In this document: positions 10,325 through 22,813 of the stretch, in pieces
How the letters are laid out: each line of letters starts with the position of its first letter
Position numbering within the stretch: position 1 is the first letter of the stretch
Assembly (NCBI GenBank): GCA_021521415.1
Contig: JAIQDT010004226.1
Span: forward strand, 124,001 to 188,000
DNA: 64,000 bases
Direction of reading: 5' to 3'
Origin: Bidens hawaiensis
Taxonomy: Eukaryota > Streptophyta > Magnoliopsida > Asterales > Asteraceae
The notes under the pieces: generated by a model
Seen by the model: the letters and a program-made list of their open reading frames with translations, nothing else
The model's database searches: none
Told to the model about the DNA's origin: nothing
Position numbers and translations under genes: made by a program

Positions 10325-13300
10325 TTGATTGCGCATATCAAACGACTTCATTTGTCCTCGGATGAGTGGAAATGAGCCCTTCGGGACGCCGTCTCCACAT
10401 ATTATGATTTATTTATTTCGGTTGGGGAGGCTTTAAAGGCTTCGGACCAGTGGTTATGTGGGTTGTGTATGCGTGTAAATGCTCTTAGACGGGCGTGTCA
10501 TCATGTTGATGGGGTTGCTAAGTTCAAGGAAGGCGTGGGAGATGTGGATGAGTTTATTGTGGGGATTGATAAACCGCATGTTATGAGGAATATTGTTCCT
10601 TTGGAAGGGATAGTGGTGGATGGGGTTCTCCTTGACCGCGTCTTCTCTCTTCCTATCACGACTGTTAAGAGCATCCCTCATATTTGTCGTATGGCTTTTG
10701 CTCAGGCCTTAACTACGGCTCTGGCAAAGGTGGTTGCTATGCCAGAGTCTGTTGAGGCATGGGTGAGACTTTTGTTGTTACCGTGGTGCACATTGCGAGT
10801 TTTCAGACCTTCTACTCGTCAAGAGCGCAGGTCGGGTATGAGGAAGTCTTTGCAATGTCATAGTATTCAGCGAGCACTAACGGCTTGGGATGGTAAGGAT
10901 GGTTTTGATGCACTTATTTTATCCCTTTTTGCCCAACCTTTGAGGGTGGACTCGAGTCATGATGGGCCTCTCGCTAAGCACGATGACTCTGCTGTTTGCA
11001 CTAATGTGAAACAATGTTTACGAAAAGTGGCGGACGGGCATTTCACCGCCACGATTAAAGTATTGTGCTCTTCAGGGGTTACACCTTTCGGTAATGATAC
11101 TTTGAAAGCGTTAGCCTCTAAGCATCCCAACTTGCCCCCGCCGATTATGCCTGTTTCATTGCTGTATGAGCCTCCTCTTGTTGTTGACGAGGATAATGTG
11201 CTTGGATACATTAAATCCTTCCCTAAAGGGACGTCTTGCGGGCGAGATGGATTGAGGGCCCAACACATTTTGGATGCCTTTTGTGGGGAGGGGTCGACGA
11301 TCGTTGTTGGGTTGCTAAAATCTATCACCGCAGTGGTTAATTTATGTTTGGGGAGAGGTGCCCGGTGGTTTTGGCGGAGTTCATTGCGTCGGCTCCTCTC
11401 ACACCGTTGCTCAAACCAGACAATGGGATTAAACCCATTGCCGTAGGTGCCATTTGGAGGAGGTTGATCTCTAAGGTGGCTATGAGGGGTGTTGGAAAGA
11501 AATTGCCAAATACCTTTGTGACTTTTAGTTTGCGGAGGCTGTGCTTCATAGTGCGAACAGGTTTTTAAATAGGTTTCATTCTGATGGGTCGTTGGCTATG
11601 CTTACCGTTGATTTTTTTAATGCTTTCAACTTAGTGGATAGGACTGCCCTTCTGAATGAGGTTCGTGCTCGATGCCCGTCTATTTTCTTATTGGTAAACT
11701 TTTTATATGGGCAGCCGTCCAGGCTATATGTGGGGGATGACCACATTTGGTCCACCACTGGGGTTCAGCAGGGGGACCCCTTAGGACCTCTTCTTTTCGC
11801 CTTAGTTCTGCACCCACTTGTTCATCTTGTCCAGGATTCCTGTAAGCTCCTCTTCCATGCTTGATACTTAGATGATGGTACAATTATTGGAGACACTAAA
11901 GAGGTTGCTAAAGCTTTGGATATTATCAGGGTATAGGGCCCCCGACTGGGCCTTGAACTTAACATTAAGAAAACAGAAGTATTTTGGCCATCATGCAATG
12001 GGGTTAAGGTGCAGGAGGGGATGTTTCCCCGTGAGATTGGAAGGCCGATGTTAGGTGTGAAACTCCATGGGGGAGTCGTTAGTAGGGATGCAGAATTCAT
12101 CAGCGGACTTGCTGTGAAAAAGGCTTTGCGGGCTGTAGAACTGATGAGCCATCTCCCACATTTGCGGGACCCTCAATGCGAGCTCCTTTTGCTTCGATCA
12201 TGTATGGGAGTAGGTAAGTTGTTGTTCGGCCTCAGAACGTACCAGCCCGAGTATGTGGGGGAAGCTGTTTCTGTTTTTGACAATGGCCTTCGGGGGGCGG
12301 TTGAGTACATCGTGGTTTGTGGTGGTGCCTTCTTTGGAGATTTTCAATGGCGGTTGGCATCACTTCCGACTCGTTTTGGAGGTTTGGGTTTATGTTCAGC
12401 TTCATACGTATCTACATATGCGTTTGTGGCCTCGAGGGCACAATCTTGGAAATTGCAAGACCACGTTCTTCAAGATTGTGGTATTGATGGGTTTGACTCC
12501 GATTATGGGAGTGCGATAGATCGGTTGCATTTTTCACTTCCTGATTTTAATATTAGCAGTTTTTCTAATAAAGACACCGCCCCACCTAAAGCCCAACATG
12601 CTTTGGCGAGTGCCCTTTATAGTGGAATCATCCAGAGTTTGGAAGTGAAGTTTGATTTATCTCCTCATCAAAAAGCGGTGTTTGAGTGCCTTCGATCTCC
12701 ACGGGCTCAAGATTTCTTAAGTGTTATCCCTTTGAAGGACTGGGCCAACATATGTCGGCCTTGGAGTACCGGACCATCCTTAAGTATCGGTTAATGATTC
12801 CTTTGTTCCCGGTAGATGAGTCATGCCCAGTTTGCCACAAGGTCTGTTTGGATTCTTTTGGTGAGCACGCAATTCGTTGCAAAGAGTTACATGGGTTTAA
12901 ATACAGACATGATTTGGTGAGGGATATTCTATGCGATGTTCTTAAACGGGCCGGAATTTCAGCTAAAAAGGAGGCTCCCGTAAACTTTCTTACGGATCCT
13001 CTTGAAAAAAGATCTACGTTACGACCGGCCGATATTCTTGTTTTTGGGTGGGTAGGGGGAAACACGCTTGTGTGGACCTCACAGGAGTCTCCCCTCTTGT
13101 TGGGCTAAGGGACAATGGGTTTGTTGCCTGTCAGGCAGCATTGAAGAAGACCTCAGGTAAGGTTGTTAAACACGAGAAAGCTTGTTTGGAGAATCAACAC
13201 GTGTTTATCCCCTTTGCCTTTGACACTTTTGGTTACTTAGCTCCAGATGTCGTGGACCTTCTAAACAGAGTTCAAAAAGTCATGCATAGCAATTTATCGA

Positions 13301-13368
13301 CTCATAAGAATCAAAACTTTGTTTTTAGTAGGATTAGGTTTGCTATCCAAAAGGGGGTTGCGGCGTAG
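10325..13368 (+). pseudogene. RLE-type LINE polyprotein, multiply frameshifted
   Basis: The frame can be followed with several breaks. The N-terminus has CGLCM...RRACHH (possible zinc ligands) near 10457-10506. The RT core has SFPKGTSCGRDGLRAQH (near 11215), ASAPLTPLLKPD, the domain A motif TVDFFNAFNLVDR, the domain B motif GVQQGDPLGPLLFALVLHPL, and YLDD near 11868. After RT come CPVC...HAIRC (CCHC), RHD, RPADI and then VDLTGVSP; the Asp of RPAD and the later Asp are about 14 residues apart, as in the R2-type endonuclease pattern. Breaks include TGA at about 10370, a frame change near 11350-11450, another near 11540, TGA before YLDD (11862-11864), and changes near 11935, 12740 and 13050. It is not functional. 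Confidence 0.8.
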
Positions 13369-13446
13369 CTTGTTGCCCGCTTACCTGCCACTTCATTGTA
13401 AATCGTTTGGTTGGTTTTATCAGATGAGATTAAATTACAAAAAAAA
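10325..13446 (+). mobile_element. Decayed non-LTR retrotransposon with RT, CCHC and restriction-like endonuclease
   Basis: It contains an RT-centred coding region (10325-13368) with no LTRs and no upstream APE endonuclease recognised. It ends in a short 3' UTR and an A-run (ATTACAAAAAAAATT, 13433-13447). A 5'-truncated relative with poly(A) and flanking duplication lies 180 bp away, which supports retrotransposition. The left border is set where the reading frame becomes recognisable. Confidence 0.75.
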
Positions 13447-13627
13447 TTAAATGAAAAAATGGTAAACATCCACCCTAAAATAAAAAAATTAAAGATCGTA
13501 TTGAAGTAATTATAATAGTAACAATCGCTACACGGTTCCCGTGAAAAGGAATCTACAATTTTTTAATGTTTTTGGAAACCATCTGGTCAATTTGATTTTG
13601 TTCTCTCCTAGTCTGACACTGATAAAC

Positions 13628-13871
13628 TTTTTTTTTTTTAAATCAAAACGATTTCAATAAAGTGGCAGGCAAACGGGTAACAAGCTTCCCTTTTGAATAG
13701 CAAAATCAATTCTACTAAAAACAAAGCGTTGAGTCATAGGAGACGACAAAGTACCATAAACGACACACTGAACCCTGTTTAGAAAATTCACGGCCTCTGT
13801 GGCCAAAAAACCAAATGTATCAAAAGCAAAAGAGAGAAACACGTATTGATTTTCTAAACAGAATTTCTCGT
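13628..13871 (-). mobile_element. 5'-truncated copy of the RLE-type LINE
   Basis: The minus strand encodes the C-terminal end of the same protein (HEKFCLENQYVFLSF, AFDTFGFLA, VFSRIDFAIQKG), then a 3' UTR and 12 A's (T-run at 13628-13639). GTCTGACACT flanks both sides (13611-13620 and 13872-13881), continuing imperfectly as GATAAAC/AAAAC. This fits a target-site duplication from target-primed insertion. Confidence 0.8.
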
Positions 13872-13881
13872 GTCTGACACT

Positions 13882-16385
13882 AAAACCAATAATTAGCGAT
13901 ACTATGTAGGGAAATAATATATTATACATATACTAAAAGGCAAATTGCCTCCAACTCACAAAATCGTACTATTCATTAGACGTACAAATAATTGAGCTAG
14001 GAGAACAAGCTCTTATAACATGGGATCTGTTACACACGTGTTTCTTTCTTACTTTACTCTACCAATTTCTTTCTTGATTTCTGTGTACCATCTCTCTCCA
14101 CCACCACGACACCACATCACCTTCAGACACCTACGATCATCGCCGTCACAACCATATTTTTATAACTAAAGTCTACACACATGCATCTCCGACAGCCTCC
14201 CCTTCTCCGGAGGATCTGGCTTCACCTCCATCTCCGATTTGCAAGCACAAAAAATCAAAAGGGTGTAGAAAGAAAAAGTTGTGTACTCGTAGAGCAACAA
14301 CTGACTACCCACACTGGATTTGGTCGTCGGTGGTTATCACCGGCGGTAGAATAGACGATAAGAATCCAAAGAAGAAATTAAAAAGATAAACTTTGAAAGC
14401 ATATTTGTTTCAAGATTTGGACTTCTGGAGTACATGGTTTTCCAGGTCTTGAGTAAATGGTTTACAGTTATTTGCACCAATGACAAGTAGATCTTTTCTT
14501 ATTTTTTTTCTTTTTTTTCCCAGTAGGTTATTGATTCGAATACGATACGAGTGGAAACATAAAATCGTCAAGTAAAATGATATATAATTTCAAAACGACA
14601 ATAAATTTTGTTAATTTATTTTTTGAGACGACAACATTATTATATAATATAATACGAAACTTTGGTGCTGCTAAATCATTTTGTTTTAGTTCTGGTACCA
14701 TAATGAACATAACAGAAACTGACCGAATGACAATTTTGTGTTTTTTTTTATCTGGTACTGTAACGAACGTGACGGAAACTTACCGAATTTAAGTAGACTC
14801 ACCGCCTCAACGTCCAGGATCGACAACAAGCACCCGAGACCCTACCCTCTAAACAATAAAAGGGTCGGGTATAAATAAGGGTTTCAATGGTCCAACCCTA
14901 AATTTAAAGCAGTAATTGAATCTTCTTTTCTGCATTTACTAGTTGTCTATCTCATATATGACTTTAATATATAATCCTAGAATAATTATACATTCATTTA
15001 ATAACATAGTAAAGTCCAATTTCGAAAGTTTATCAACCATTTGAATTGATACAAATAATATTCACATTCACAAATTACATGTAGAGAACAATTCAGTGAT
15101 TCCCATGTATATGTTTCCAATAAGTATTATTGCCCTTTATTTTAATTTTTCTTAGTAGTTGGAAAATTTCTGATGAATTATATATGAAATACAAACCACT
15201 CCTAAATTTTAGATTAATCGCGAATCTGATGCATATCTATCTAGAAACTAGTAAACGAGTCAAGGGTTTGAAAAATGGTCGGACCCTTGAAACCCTTTTA
15301 CCCTTTAAGGTGAAATTTAAATACCCTTTACTCGACCCTTATTATATATTCGGGTCTAATTAAGGGTTTTACGAGTGGGGTAACCGGGTTTCAAGGATCC
15401 GACCCTTATCCTACTCCCCCCTAGTTTTTGTTAACTCAAGCTCTTCCACGTAGTCTTACGTGTCCGTCATCTCAAAATGAAAAGGTTGTTATATATTTAC
15501 ACAAAAGAGAATTCAACATGCATATTATTATATATATTAAATAACAACTTCCTTATGTGAGGAGGAATCACTGTTCCTTCTTTTTTACGCTTGAGAGATT
15601 GTATATTTCGCAATCACCTTTGTACGTTTTGCTTTGCCTTCTCTGGCTTACACGTATCTGTCATTCTACACCTGTAGATGTCATCACGATTCACGATGGC
15701 TTACCTCTTTCATTTCATCATCACCATGGCTTACCTCTCTCTGTTTTGTTGATATCATTGTCGTCGTCTACCATCACCGGCATACCGTCTTCAACCACGA
15801 ACCATGACCGTCATCACAACACTGTTCTCGCATCTCCACCATCGTCAAAATTCGCTTTACACCACCTGATTAAGGGTTTCATGATGGTTTTAGAACCACT
15901 TGATTTAGGGTTTCGTAATGGTTTTAGCACCACCTGATTTGGGGTTATTCGTCTGGAGACAGTCGATGTGGAAAACCTAGGTGATATGCTAATGGCGGGG
16001 GTCCGGTGGCCGGTTGTGTGGTGGCAGCGTTGTGGTGTTTTGCAGGGTTCATGGTGCTGTGGCGATTTTGGAGGCGAGCGAAAGACGTGGTTGATCTACT
16101 GCTACCGGGTTATGTTTGGAAACCCTAGCTGGCGGTGGTCCGCTAGCCTATTGCCACCTCTAACCACCATCGTAAATACTGTGCAGCACCTTTTGTGCTG
16201 CTTTGTTGTGACTTTTTTCATATTGAACTTCAATTTGGATTGCCATGTTGTGACTTCGAATTATTTCATTATCATTCATGTCTAGCTTCTTAAATAATTT
16301 GAAGGAATTTATTTGCTTGGCAATGATGTGCACATGAGCCTTTGTTGTCTTGCATTGGAAACTGAGATGACTTGGTTGTCGATAT
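13882..16385. other. Gene-free stretch between LINE fragment and hAT target locus
   Basis: No supported gene. It holds low-complexity CT/AC-rich DNA (14040-14300), two related segments with CTGGTACYRTAAYGAAC (14690-14790), GGGTCGG-containing segments in opposite orientation (14810-14900 and 15260-15420), and a roughly 39-bp repeat of AAGGGTTTCATGATGGTTTT type (15863-15950). ORFs around 15557-15937 look like chance frames in CAT/CAC-rich DNA. Confidence 0.5.
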
Positions 16386-16563
16386 GAAAGCAAGACCGCC
16401 TCATTACAAATCTGATATCATTCGTTTATGGTCATGATGATGTTTCGCTCATAGGCATGGCAACTTATGTTGCAGCCATGGTGTGGAGTTCAACATTTTA
16501 TTAATCCGCCTCTTCCGATCGTTTATGCCTATGATGATGTTCAATTTTTGGCGTAGTAATGTA
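16386..16563 (+). repeat. Target-locus repeat, copy A and left half of copy B
   Basis: Two tandem relatives share CCGCCTC, CGTTTATG, an ATGATGATGTT core and TATGTTGCAGCC. Copy A is at about 16386-16497. Copy B begins at about 16503 and is cut by the hAT insertion at 16563, resuming at 20074. A complete relative (copy C) lies at 20270-20377. Confidence 0.75.
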
Positions 16564-16678
16564 CACGGCCGTCTCCGAGAATACAAAAAAAAAAACCAAG
16601 GCCCAGGACATAAAAAACAAAAGGCCCTAAAATACAAAACAAAAGTTTTTTTTTAGCAAAATGATCTAACAAAAGTAC

Positions 16679-19380
16679 TTAAACGAATCGCGATGCTCTT
16701 TTGGCATTTTTGGAAGCAAAGCCCTCGATTAACTCTTTGTAATCCATGGTCTCTAAAACATCATTTTCAATAGCAATAATCGCCAATCCATTAAGTCTTT
16801 CTTGGGACATTGATGATCGTAAATATATCTTCAACAACTTCAACTTTGAAAAACTTCGTTCTGCCGATGCCACTGTTACCGGAATAGTCAACAACACTCT
16901 ATATGCAACTAATGCATTAGGGTAAGAATCCACCTGTTTCATATTGTTTAAACCATCAAAAGAATTAAAAATTTGACAAGGTAAAAAAATAATTAAATAA
17001 TGCATTTGTATAAACGAACTCGTTTCAGATTGTTTAAAATATCTAAAGGGTTTATAGCATCACTAGGTAAAAAGGTCTCACACAACTTCAACTCTCCATA
17101 AAGTTCTTCAGCATCAATATCAGATTCTTCACCATTCTTTAATGCATCTTGAAGAGAATAACAACACGATTTAAGATCTTTTTCTCCAAGTTCCCTCAAC
17201 TTTTTAGGAAACAAAAAACCAAATAGTTTTTCGTATTATTGATATTGTTCAAATCTTTTTTCAAGAAATGAAATCGCTTGATTAACAATACATAAAAAGT
17301 AATTGACTCTAAAATTCTCCTCCCCTGAAAATAAAACATCTTCTGCATTAGAAGTCTCCCCAAATTGTTTTTCCTTCGAATCGGACGCCTTTGATTGAAT
17401 ATTGGATCAACACCTAATTCAATTGCAATTTCCTTAGCTTCATTGATCGCCTTAGACAACCCCACTTCTCTATATTTCTTGAAGTAATTAATCAACTTCT
17501 TCACTTGATCAATAGCATCAATATCCTTGGATTGCAACTTTTGACTCACCAAATTCACATTTGATAACACTTCATACCAAATGATGATTGATACTATAAA
17601 TCAAAATCACTAAATTCATTATTTGTTAATGAATTAGCGTCGCTTGTTGTCTTAGGATCACCCTTGGTATCCCTAACCTCAAGCAAAGCTTCTCTTGCAT
17701 CTGATAGTTGAAATCTAATAGGTTTCACACTCTTAATCCGACTTTCCCAACGAGTCGCAGACAAAGGCTTAACAGTCAATTCTTTAACATTGTCTTTTAA
17801 TATTTGCCACCTCTTTGTAGAATTAGCAAAGATATTGTAAATCCGTTATATGGTTCCAAAAAAATATTCAGCTTTAGTACACGTGGTAGCCATGTCACAT
17901 AATACTAGATTAAGACTATGACAACCACATGCGGTATAAAAAACTCTAGGATTCATATCTAGGAATCTCCTTTGAACCCCTTGATGTTTTCCTTTCATGT
18001 TGGCTCCATTATCATAGCCTTGGCAGCGCATATCATCGATATCAAGACCAAGAGATTTTAATTCTTCACGTGTAACATCAAAGAGTCCTTTACCCGTTGT
18101 ATCATTAGCAATCAAAAAACCAAGAAAAGATTCCTCAATGGTAACAGGTTTGGAGTTTAAATTGACATACCTAATAATTAAATACATTTGTAATAGTATA
18201 AATAACATAGCAATATAATAAAACTAACAATTAAAGAATTAGAGTTTAGATTGACATAACTCGCAATCAAGTATAATGGAGTAATACTTTGCTTGCTTTA
18301 TCTTCTTGATGATTTCTGATTTAACTCCGTCGGCTAGTAAAATGATTAACTCGTTTTGGATATTGTGTCCAAGATAATGTACATTAAATTCATCATTCAT
18401 GATACGCCGCACATGCTCTTTAATAATTGGGTCAAACTCTTCCAACATCTCAATCAATCCCAAAAAATTCCCATCACTTTTTTGATATAACTTCTCATTC
18501 GTACCGCGAAAGGCTAAACCATTCTTAGCTAGAAACTTAAACAAGCACAATATTTCTGAAAATGACTTCTTTCCAATAATCTCTTTCCTTATTAAAGTGG
18601 TCATGCGCTACCTTGTCAATCGTTTGGTTACAATTCAACCTTTGTCGCATTTCAAACAATCTTTGCATATTCCTCATATGTTCAAAGCTAAGTTCATGAT
18701 CTATAAGTCTATCACTAACATGCTTCGTATCCCCATAACCATCACCATTCAATGAACCTTTCGGGGGACCTTTTATAAATACCTTACAACAAATGCAAAA
18801 TAGTTTGTTAACCACTTTTGAATACACTAACCATGTTCTATCACAAGTCTCTCTATTTGATAGAGTCCTAGTATACAAACTTGAAGAAAAACTTCTTCCA
18901 AATTTATCCGCGGGGCCCTTTTTAATGTCAAATCTTGTTTTGGACCTTTCTTTACCAAAACATTAATCAAGTTAGGATTAAGTCCATCCCAAGTTGTAGG
19001 ATCAAAAATATCAATTTTCGGATGAACATTAGCATCATTGTTATCCAAATTAGCATTGACTTCATCCTCATCCATACTAGTATCATCATCATCTTCATTC
19101 ATATTAGTATTACCATTAACATGATCATGAGCGTCTTTGTTCACATTGGCATTAGCTTCATGCCCTTCAACACTACCATGATTTTCTTCATCAACATGTA
19201 CATCTTCAAGATATTCATCGACATGTACATCTTTTTCTTTAACATTAGAACTTTGAGGTTGCTTTTGGAAAAACGTGTGTATCTTCGCATTCTTCTTAAT
19301 TTGTGTATTTCTCAACTCTTCTTCTATTTTTCTCTTTTTTTCGTTTGACAACCGGATAAATGTTTAGATTTAGGAGGCAT
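16679..19380 (-). pseudogene. hAT transposase, ZMYM1-like (DUF4371 + hAT dimerisation), broken
   Basis: It starts at MPPKSKHLSG (ATG at 19380-19378) and ends with the hAT C-terminal dimerisation region (TIPVTVASAERSFSKLKLLK, RLNGLAIIAIENDVL). Between lie a TTF-type zinc-finger-like segment (DRTWLVYSKVVNKLFCICCK), DUF4371-type sequence (LAFRGTNEKLYQ, HYLGHNIQNELI), the RNase H-fold core (RCQGYDNGANMKGKHQGVQR, CGCHSLNLVLCDMA) and SATRWESRI. It would cut and paste the element. At least six frame breaks separate the pieces, the first about 10 codons in and another near 18895, so it cannot make a full protein. Confidence 0.9.
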
Positions 19381-19917
19381 AATATCTAAAAAACAAATAT
19401 TGACATAACTAATTAGCTATCAATAAGCAATTGGCCAACCGATAAACTCATAAAAGTTAACAAATATTAAACATTTAAAGTTTTAAAGCATTTACTATTT
19501 AACATAAAACCTTAAATTAAATAAAGGTAATGCAGCTAATGCCGTAATGATTTCAAATTGATAACATTGAACAAATATTAAACAAATACCAAACAAATAT
19601 GAAGATAATTTCATAAATCATAATATTAACTTGAAAAGTTGAAAGTGACGTACATAACAGAAGTAAGAACATAAGTAACAGTAGGCTGTATGCAGTAACC
19701 ATGAAGAAGAAGTAACGATGAAGAAAGGGGTGCCGGCGCGGGAGCCAAACAGAATTGTCAATTCGCCGTTCGGAATTCCGATGGTCAGCAGACGGCAGTG
19801 GGTTGCGTGGGTATTACGTGAGTCACGGACTCACGTGACTGTATGTTTTCAACGTTCAATCAAAGCACTATTTTCAGTTTTGTTATAATTAATTCAAAGA
19901 AATTGGGATTGGGCCTC

Positions 19918-19920
<3 letters not shown>

Positions 19921-19988
<68 letters not shown>
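19921..19988. repeat. (TA)n microsatellite, about 34 repeats
   Basis: An uninterrupted TA dinucleotide run near the right end of the hAT element. Confidence 0.98.
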
Positions 19989-19991
<3 letters not shown>

Positions 19992-20073
19992 AAAATTTCA
20001 TGGGTCCTTAAGAAAAATGGGCCTGGGGCCTGTGCCCTCCCTGCCCTGCCCATGGGCCGGGCCTGATAATGTA

Positions 20074-20377
20074 TGTTGCAGCCATGATACCGACTTGAGC
20101 CTTGGGTTGACAATCTAATATTTGTTTATGATTTGTGATTATGCTTATGTTGCTAATAATAATAATAATAATAATTTCATTATCATTCAAGTGTTGTTTC
20201 TTGGATAAATAGTAGGAATTAACGTTGACTTGGATTGGACTTTCGGAAGCATGATGCTTATGTTTGTGATTCCGCCTCTTTATATCGGTTTATGGCGATG
20301 ATGATGTTCGGAATATAGCGTGACAATGTATGTTGCAGCCTTGATACCGACGTGAGCCTTTGGTTGAAAATTTTATA
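20074..20377 (+). repeat. Target-locus repeat, right half of copy B and full copy C
   Basis: 20074-20112 continues copy B (TGTTGCAGCCATGATACCGA). Copy C (20270-20377) has CCGCCTC, GGCGATGATGATGTTC, AATGTATGTTGCAGCC and ACCGACGTGAGCC in order. Upstream, TTTCATTATCATTCA (20175) also matches 16263, so the larger repeated unit is about 200 bp or more. Confidence 0.75.
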
Positions 20378-22813
20378 TGCTTTTGTTTTGTTTGCATCTT
20401 CTTCATGTTTACCGTTTAATAGTGTCTTGAAGCATGATATTTATTTAGTTCGCTAAGTAACCGGTCAAATTGCACACTTTAGAACTGAATTTTCTTATTA
20501 AAAAGTAAAATTGCAAAGGCAGATTTTCCAGGTTTGTCTTAGTTATTACTAACTCAATTAGCAGGTTGCGAGATAATTTCCCAAATAGGATTGCAATTTA
20601 AAAGTACAGAATCCCCACCTCAGCGCGCGATATGGCAACTGGACGGTTGCACCTGCGTGATGCTTTTGAGGTTAAGGAAATTTGTTGACTTCTCATGTAG
20701 GTGTCATTTGTATCATTTGGCTAATTTAGTTTTTTTTTGTTAATGGGTCAAAATTATCACTGTTTTGCCTATAAAACGATGTATAATCAAAACTGACCCA
20801 TTTGCTTAAACGGGTCATATTGCATATGAGTCATACCTGCCTTTCTTCTTTAATAACCCATGAAACGTATTTTAAGTTTTATTTATTTGAAACACCTAGA
20901 CTTATTTTAGGAGTCTCACTGTCAGGTTTTTCCATGGTCTGTTGTTATGGTTTATATAGCACTTTTTTTTTCAAGTTTATATTTTTGTGTAGAAGCTACA
21001 CAAAAGATGATTTTAAATGGTTTGGTAAAAAATGGTTTACTGACGTAAAAATTGTTCCATTAATAATGGTTGGATTAAAAACCGATTCATTCATTATTTG
21101 ATATTTATCTGGTAAGATTTAGTGTTTTTACGGTCACGGGAACGCAATGATTGGACTAATGAAGATACTTTAAATGATAGTCTTCGACATGCAACAACGA
21201 GTGATTGTAGATTTGCTGGTGAAGATGCGGAATGCCATAGGTTTTCCACCGACACTGAGATTTATGCTTTCAGTGTGTTTACAAATACGCAGGTAATCAT
21301 ATTCACATATTGTACAGTTTTATTAGTTAATAACCTTAATATGTAAAAAAACAGGTGTTTAATTAAAGAATACATTTTTGTTCAGCTTATTCCAGATGAC
21401 TCAAGTTGTTGCTCATATACTAAAAGTAATCTGTTTCAACCCTTATGCTTTCAGTGTGTTTACAAATACGCAGGTAATCATGTTCACATATTGTATAGTT
21501 TTATTAGTTATTAACCTTAATATGTAAAAAGCAGGTGTTTAATTAAAGAATACGTTTTTGTTCAGCTTATTCCAGTTGACTCAAGTTGTTTCTTCATATA
21601 CTGAAAGTAATCTGTTTCAACCCGTTACTTGAACCAATAAAGCCAGCAAGTTTTACAAAGTTGTGGATTGTTGATAAAAACCAAAGTATAATATAAGAGG
21701 TGATAATTAGCATATTTAGTTTTACAATGTTAGGGGGTAATATATTATAAAAAGTTACAATTTCAGTTTTACCTTCAATCTCTAATATATATTTTGATAG
21801 ATTGGAAGAATAGTAATTCAGTTTTACCTTCAGTTAATTTTTTTTAACAGCGGTAAAGATAACAGTTCTTTTTTTAATAATATCATTACTATGTTGTGGC
21901 AGAATCTACGTGGCATGAATATTTGTGAGAGATGAAGAGGTCCTAATTTTAAGTGTTTAGTAAAGTTAGAAAAAATTAAGCAGAATAGTTTGGTTCTGTG
22001 AATGTTTTTACAGCTTTTGTTCATTAATGAATTACAAACTTTGTAATTGTCTGAGACATAGTGAATAAAGGTTTAGGCCAAGAAACAATGGGCCATAAGT
22101 CGACCTGTTGTTTACGTATTGATGCGCTGCAACACACGCTGGTAAAGTTTCCATCCCCATGCTATAGTCAAAACGTAACTATTTCTTTAACAACATATCC
22201 GTAAAGATTAGTTGCGGCGGGGTCTAAAAACTAGTTTAATGTTTATCTTGTAATAAACAAAATTAATTGCATCACTATGGATTTATAACAGTTAGTAATA
22301 TGAAATGAGCTGAGCCGAAGCATCCATAGGAACACCATCAATAGTTCAGCCATTACTACTAACTACACCATCAGCAAAGCCAATAGGGAAAGTCAGGTCA
22401 AGAGAGAGTTTCTTTCCGATTAGCGCATCTCACACTTCCAAGTCATTCCGAGTTAGAAAAAGTCACAAGAATAGGGTCAGTAGTCTCTGTAGTCTCTGTT
22501 GTTGCAGGTCCTTCTCCTTCTGCTGAGAAGGCCCTCTTTTTTACTATAAGAAGGAACTAAGCCATTAAAAGGAAATGAGTTATGAACACCAGCTTGCTAC
22601 ATATGAACATTGAACCAAGCTTCAAAAATACAAAGACGGCTCTCTATTATGCGTTTGTGTAAAGCATGCCACAAAAAGCCATATTGAGTTCTTCATCTAT
22701 GATCGTCGTCACAATGTGTGCATGTGTGTAAGGGTACTCTGCATATCTTGGGTCCCCACCTTTTCCGTCGAGTATATTAGTAAATTCCAAGATATGATTG
22801 ATATGATCCTACT
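20378..22813. other. Gene-free stretch with a tandem duplication and an unidentified fragment
   Basis: No gene is supported. A 181-bp tandem duplication is listed separately. At 22296-22640 the minus strand contains short protein-like strings (EAWFNVHM, AGVHNSFPFNGLVPSY) interrupted by stops; this may be an old coding or retroelement remnant I do not recognise. The rest is AT-rich. Confidence 0.4.
21262..21623 (+). repeat. 181-bp tandem duplication
   Basis: Units start TTATGCTTTCAGTGTGTTT at 21262 and 21443 and are more than 90% alike by eye. Each contains ACAAATACGCAG followed by GTAATC, which looks like an exon end and splice donor. The frame before it (about 21122-21290) is open but unrecognised. 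Confidence 0.9.

Larger units (their letters stand above)
16564..20065 (-). mobile_element. hAT-superfamily transposon with TIRs and 8-bp TSD
   Basis: The left end reads CACGGCCGTCTCCGAG and the reverse complement of the right end reads CAGGCCCGGCCCATGG (10 of 16 match). Flanking 8-mers are GTAATGTA (16556-16563) and ATAATGTA (20066-20073), differing at one base. Joining the flanks rebuilds a unit like the uninterrupted one at 20270-20377. The interior carries a hAT transposase on the minus strand. Confidence 0.85.

Noticed and set aside
15557..15937. 126-codon ORF with His-rich stretch
   Set aside because: Lies in CATCAC-rich simple sequence; no domain, no upstream context, no splice support.
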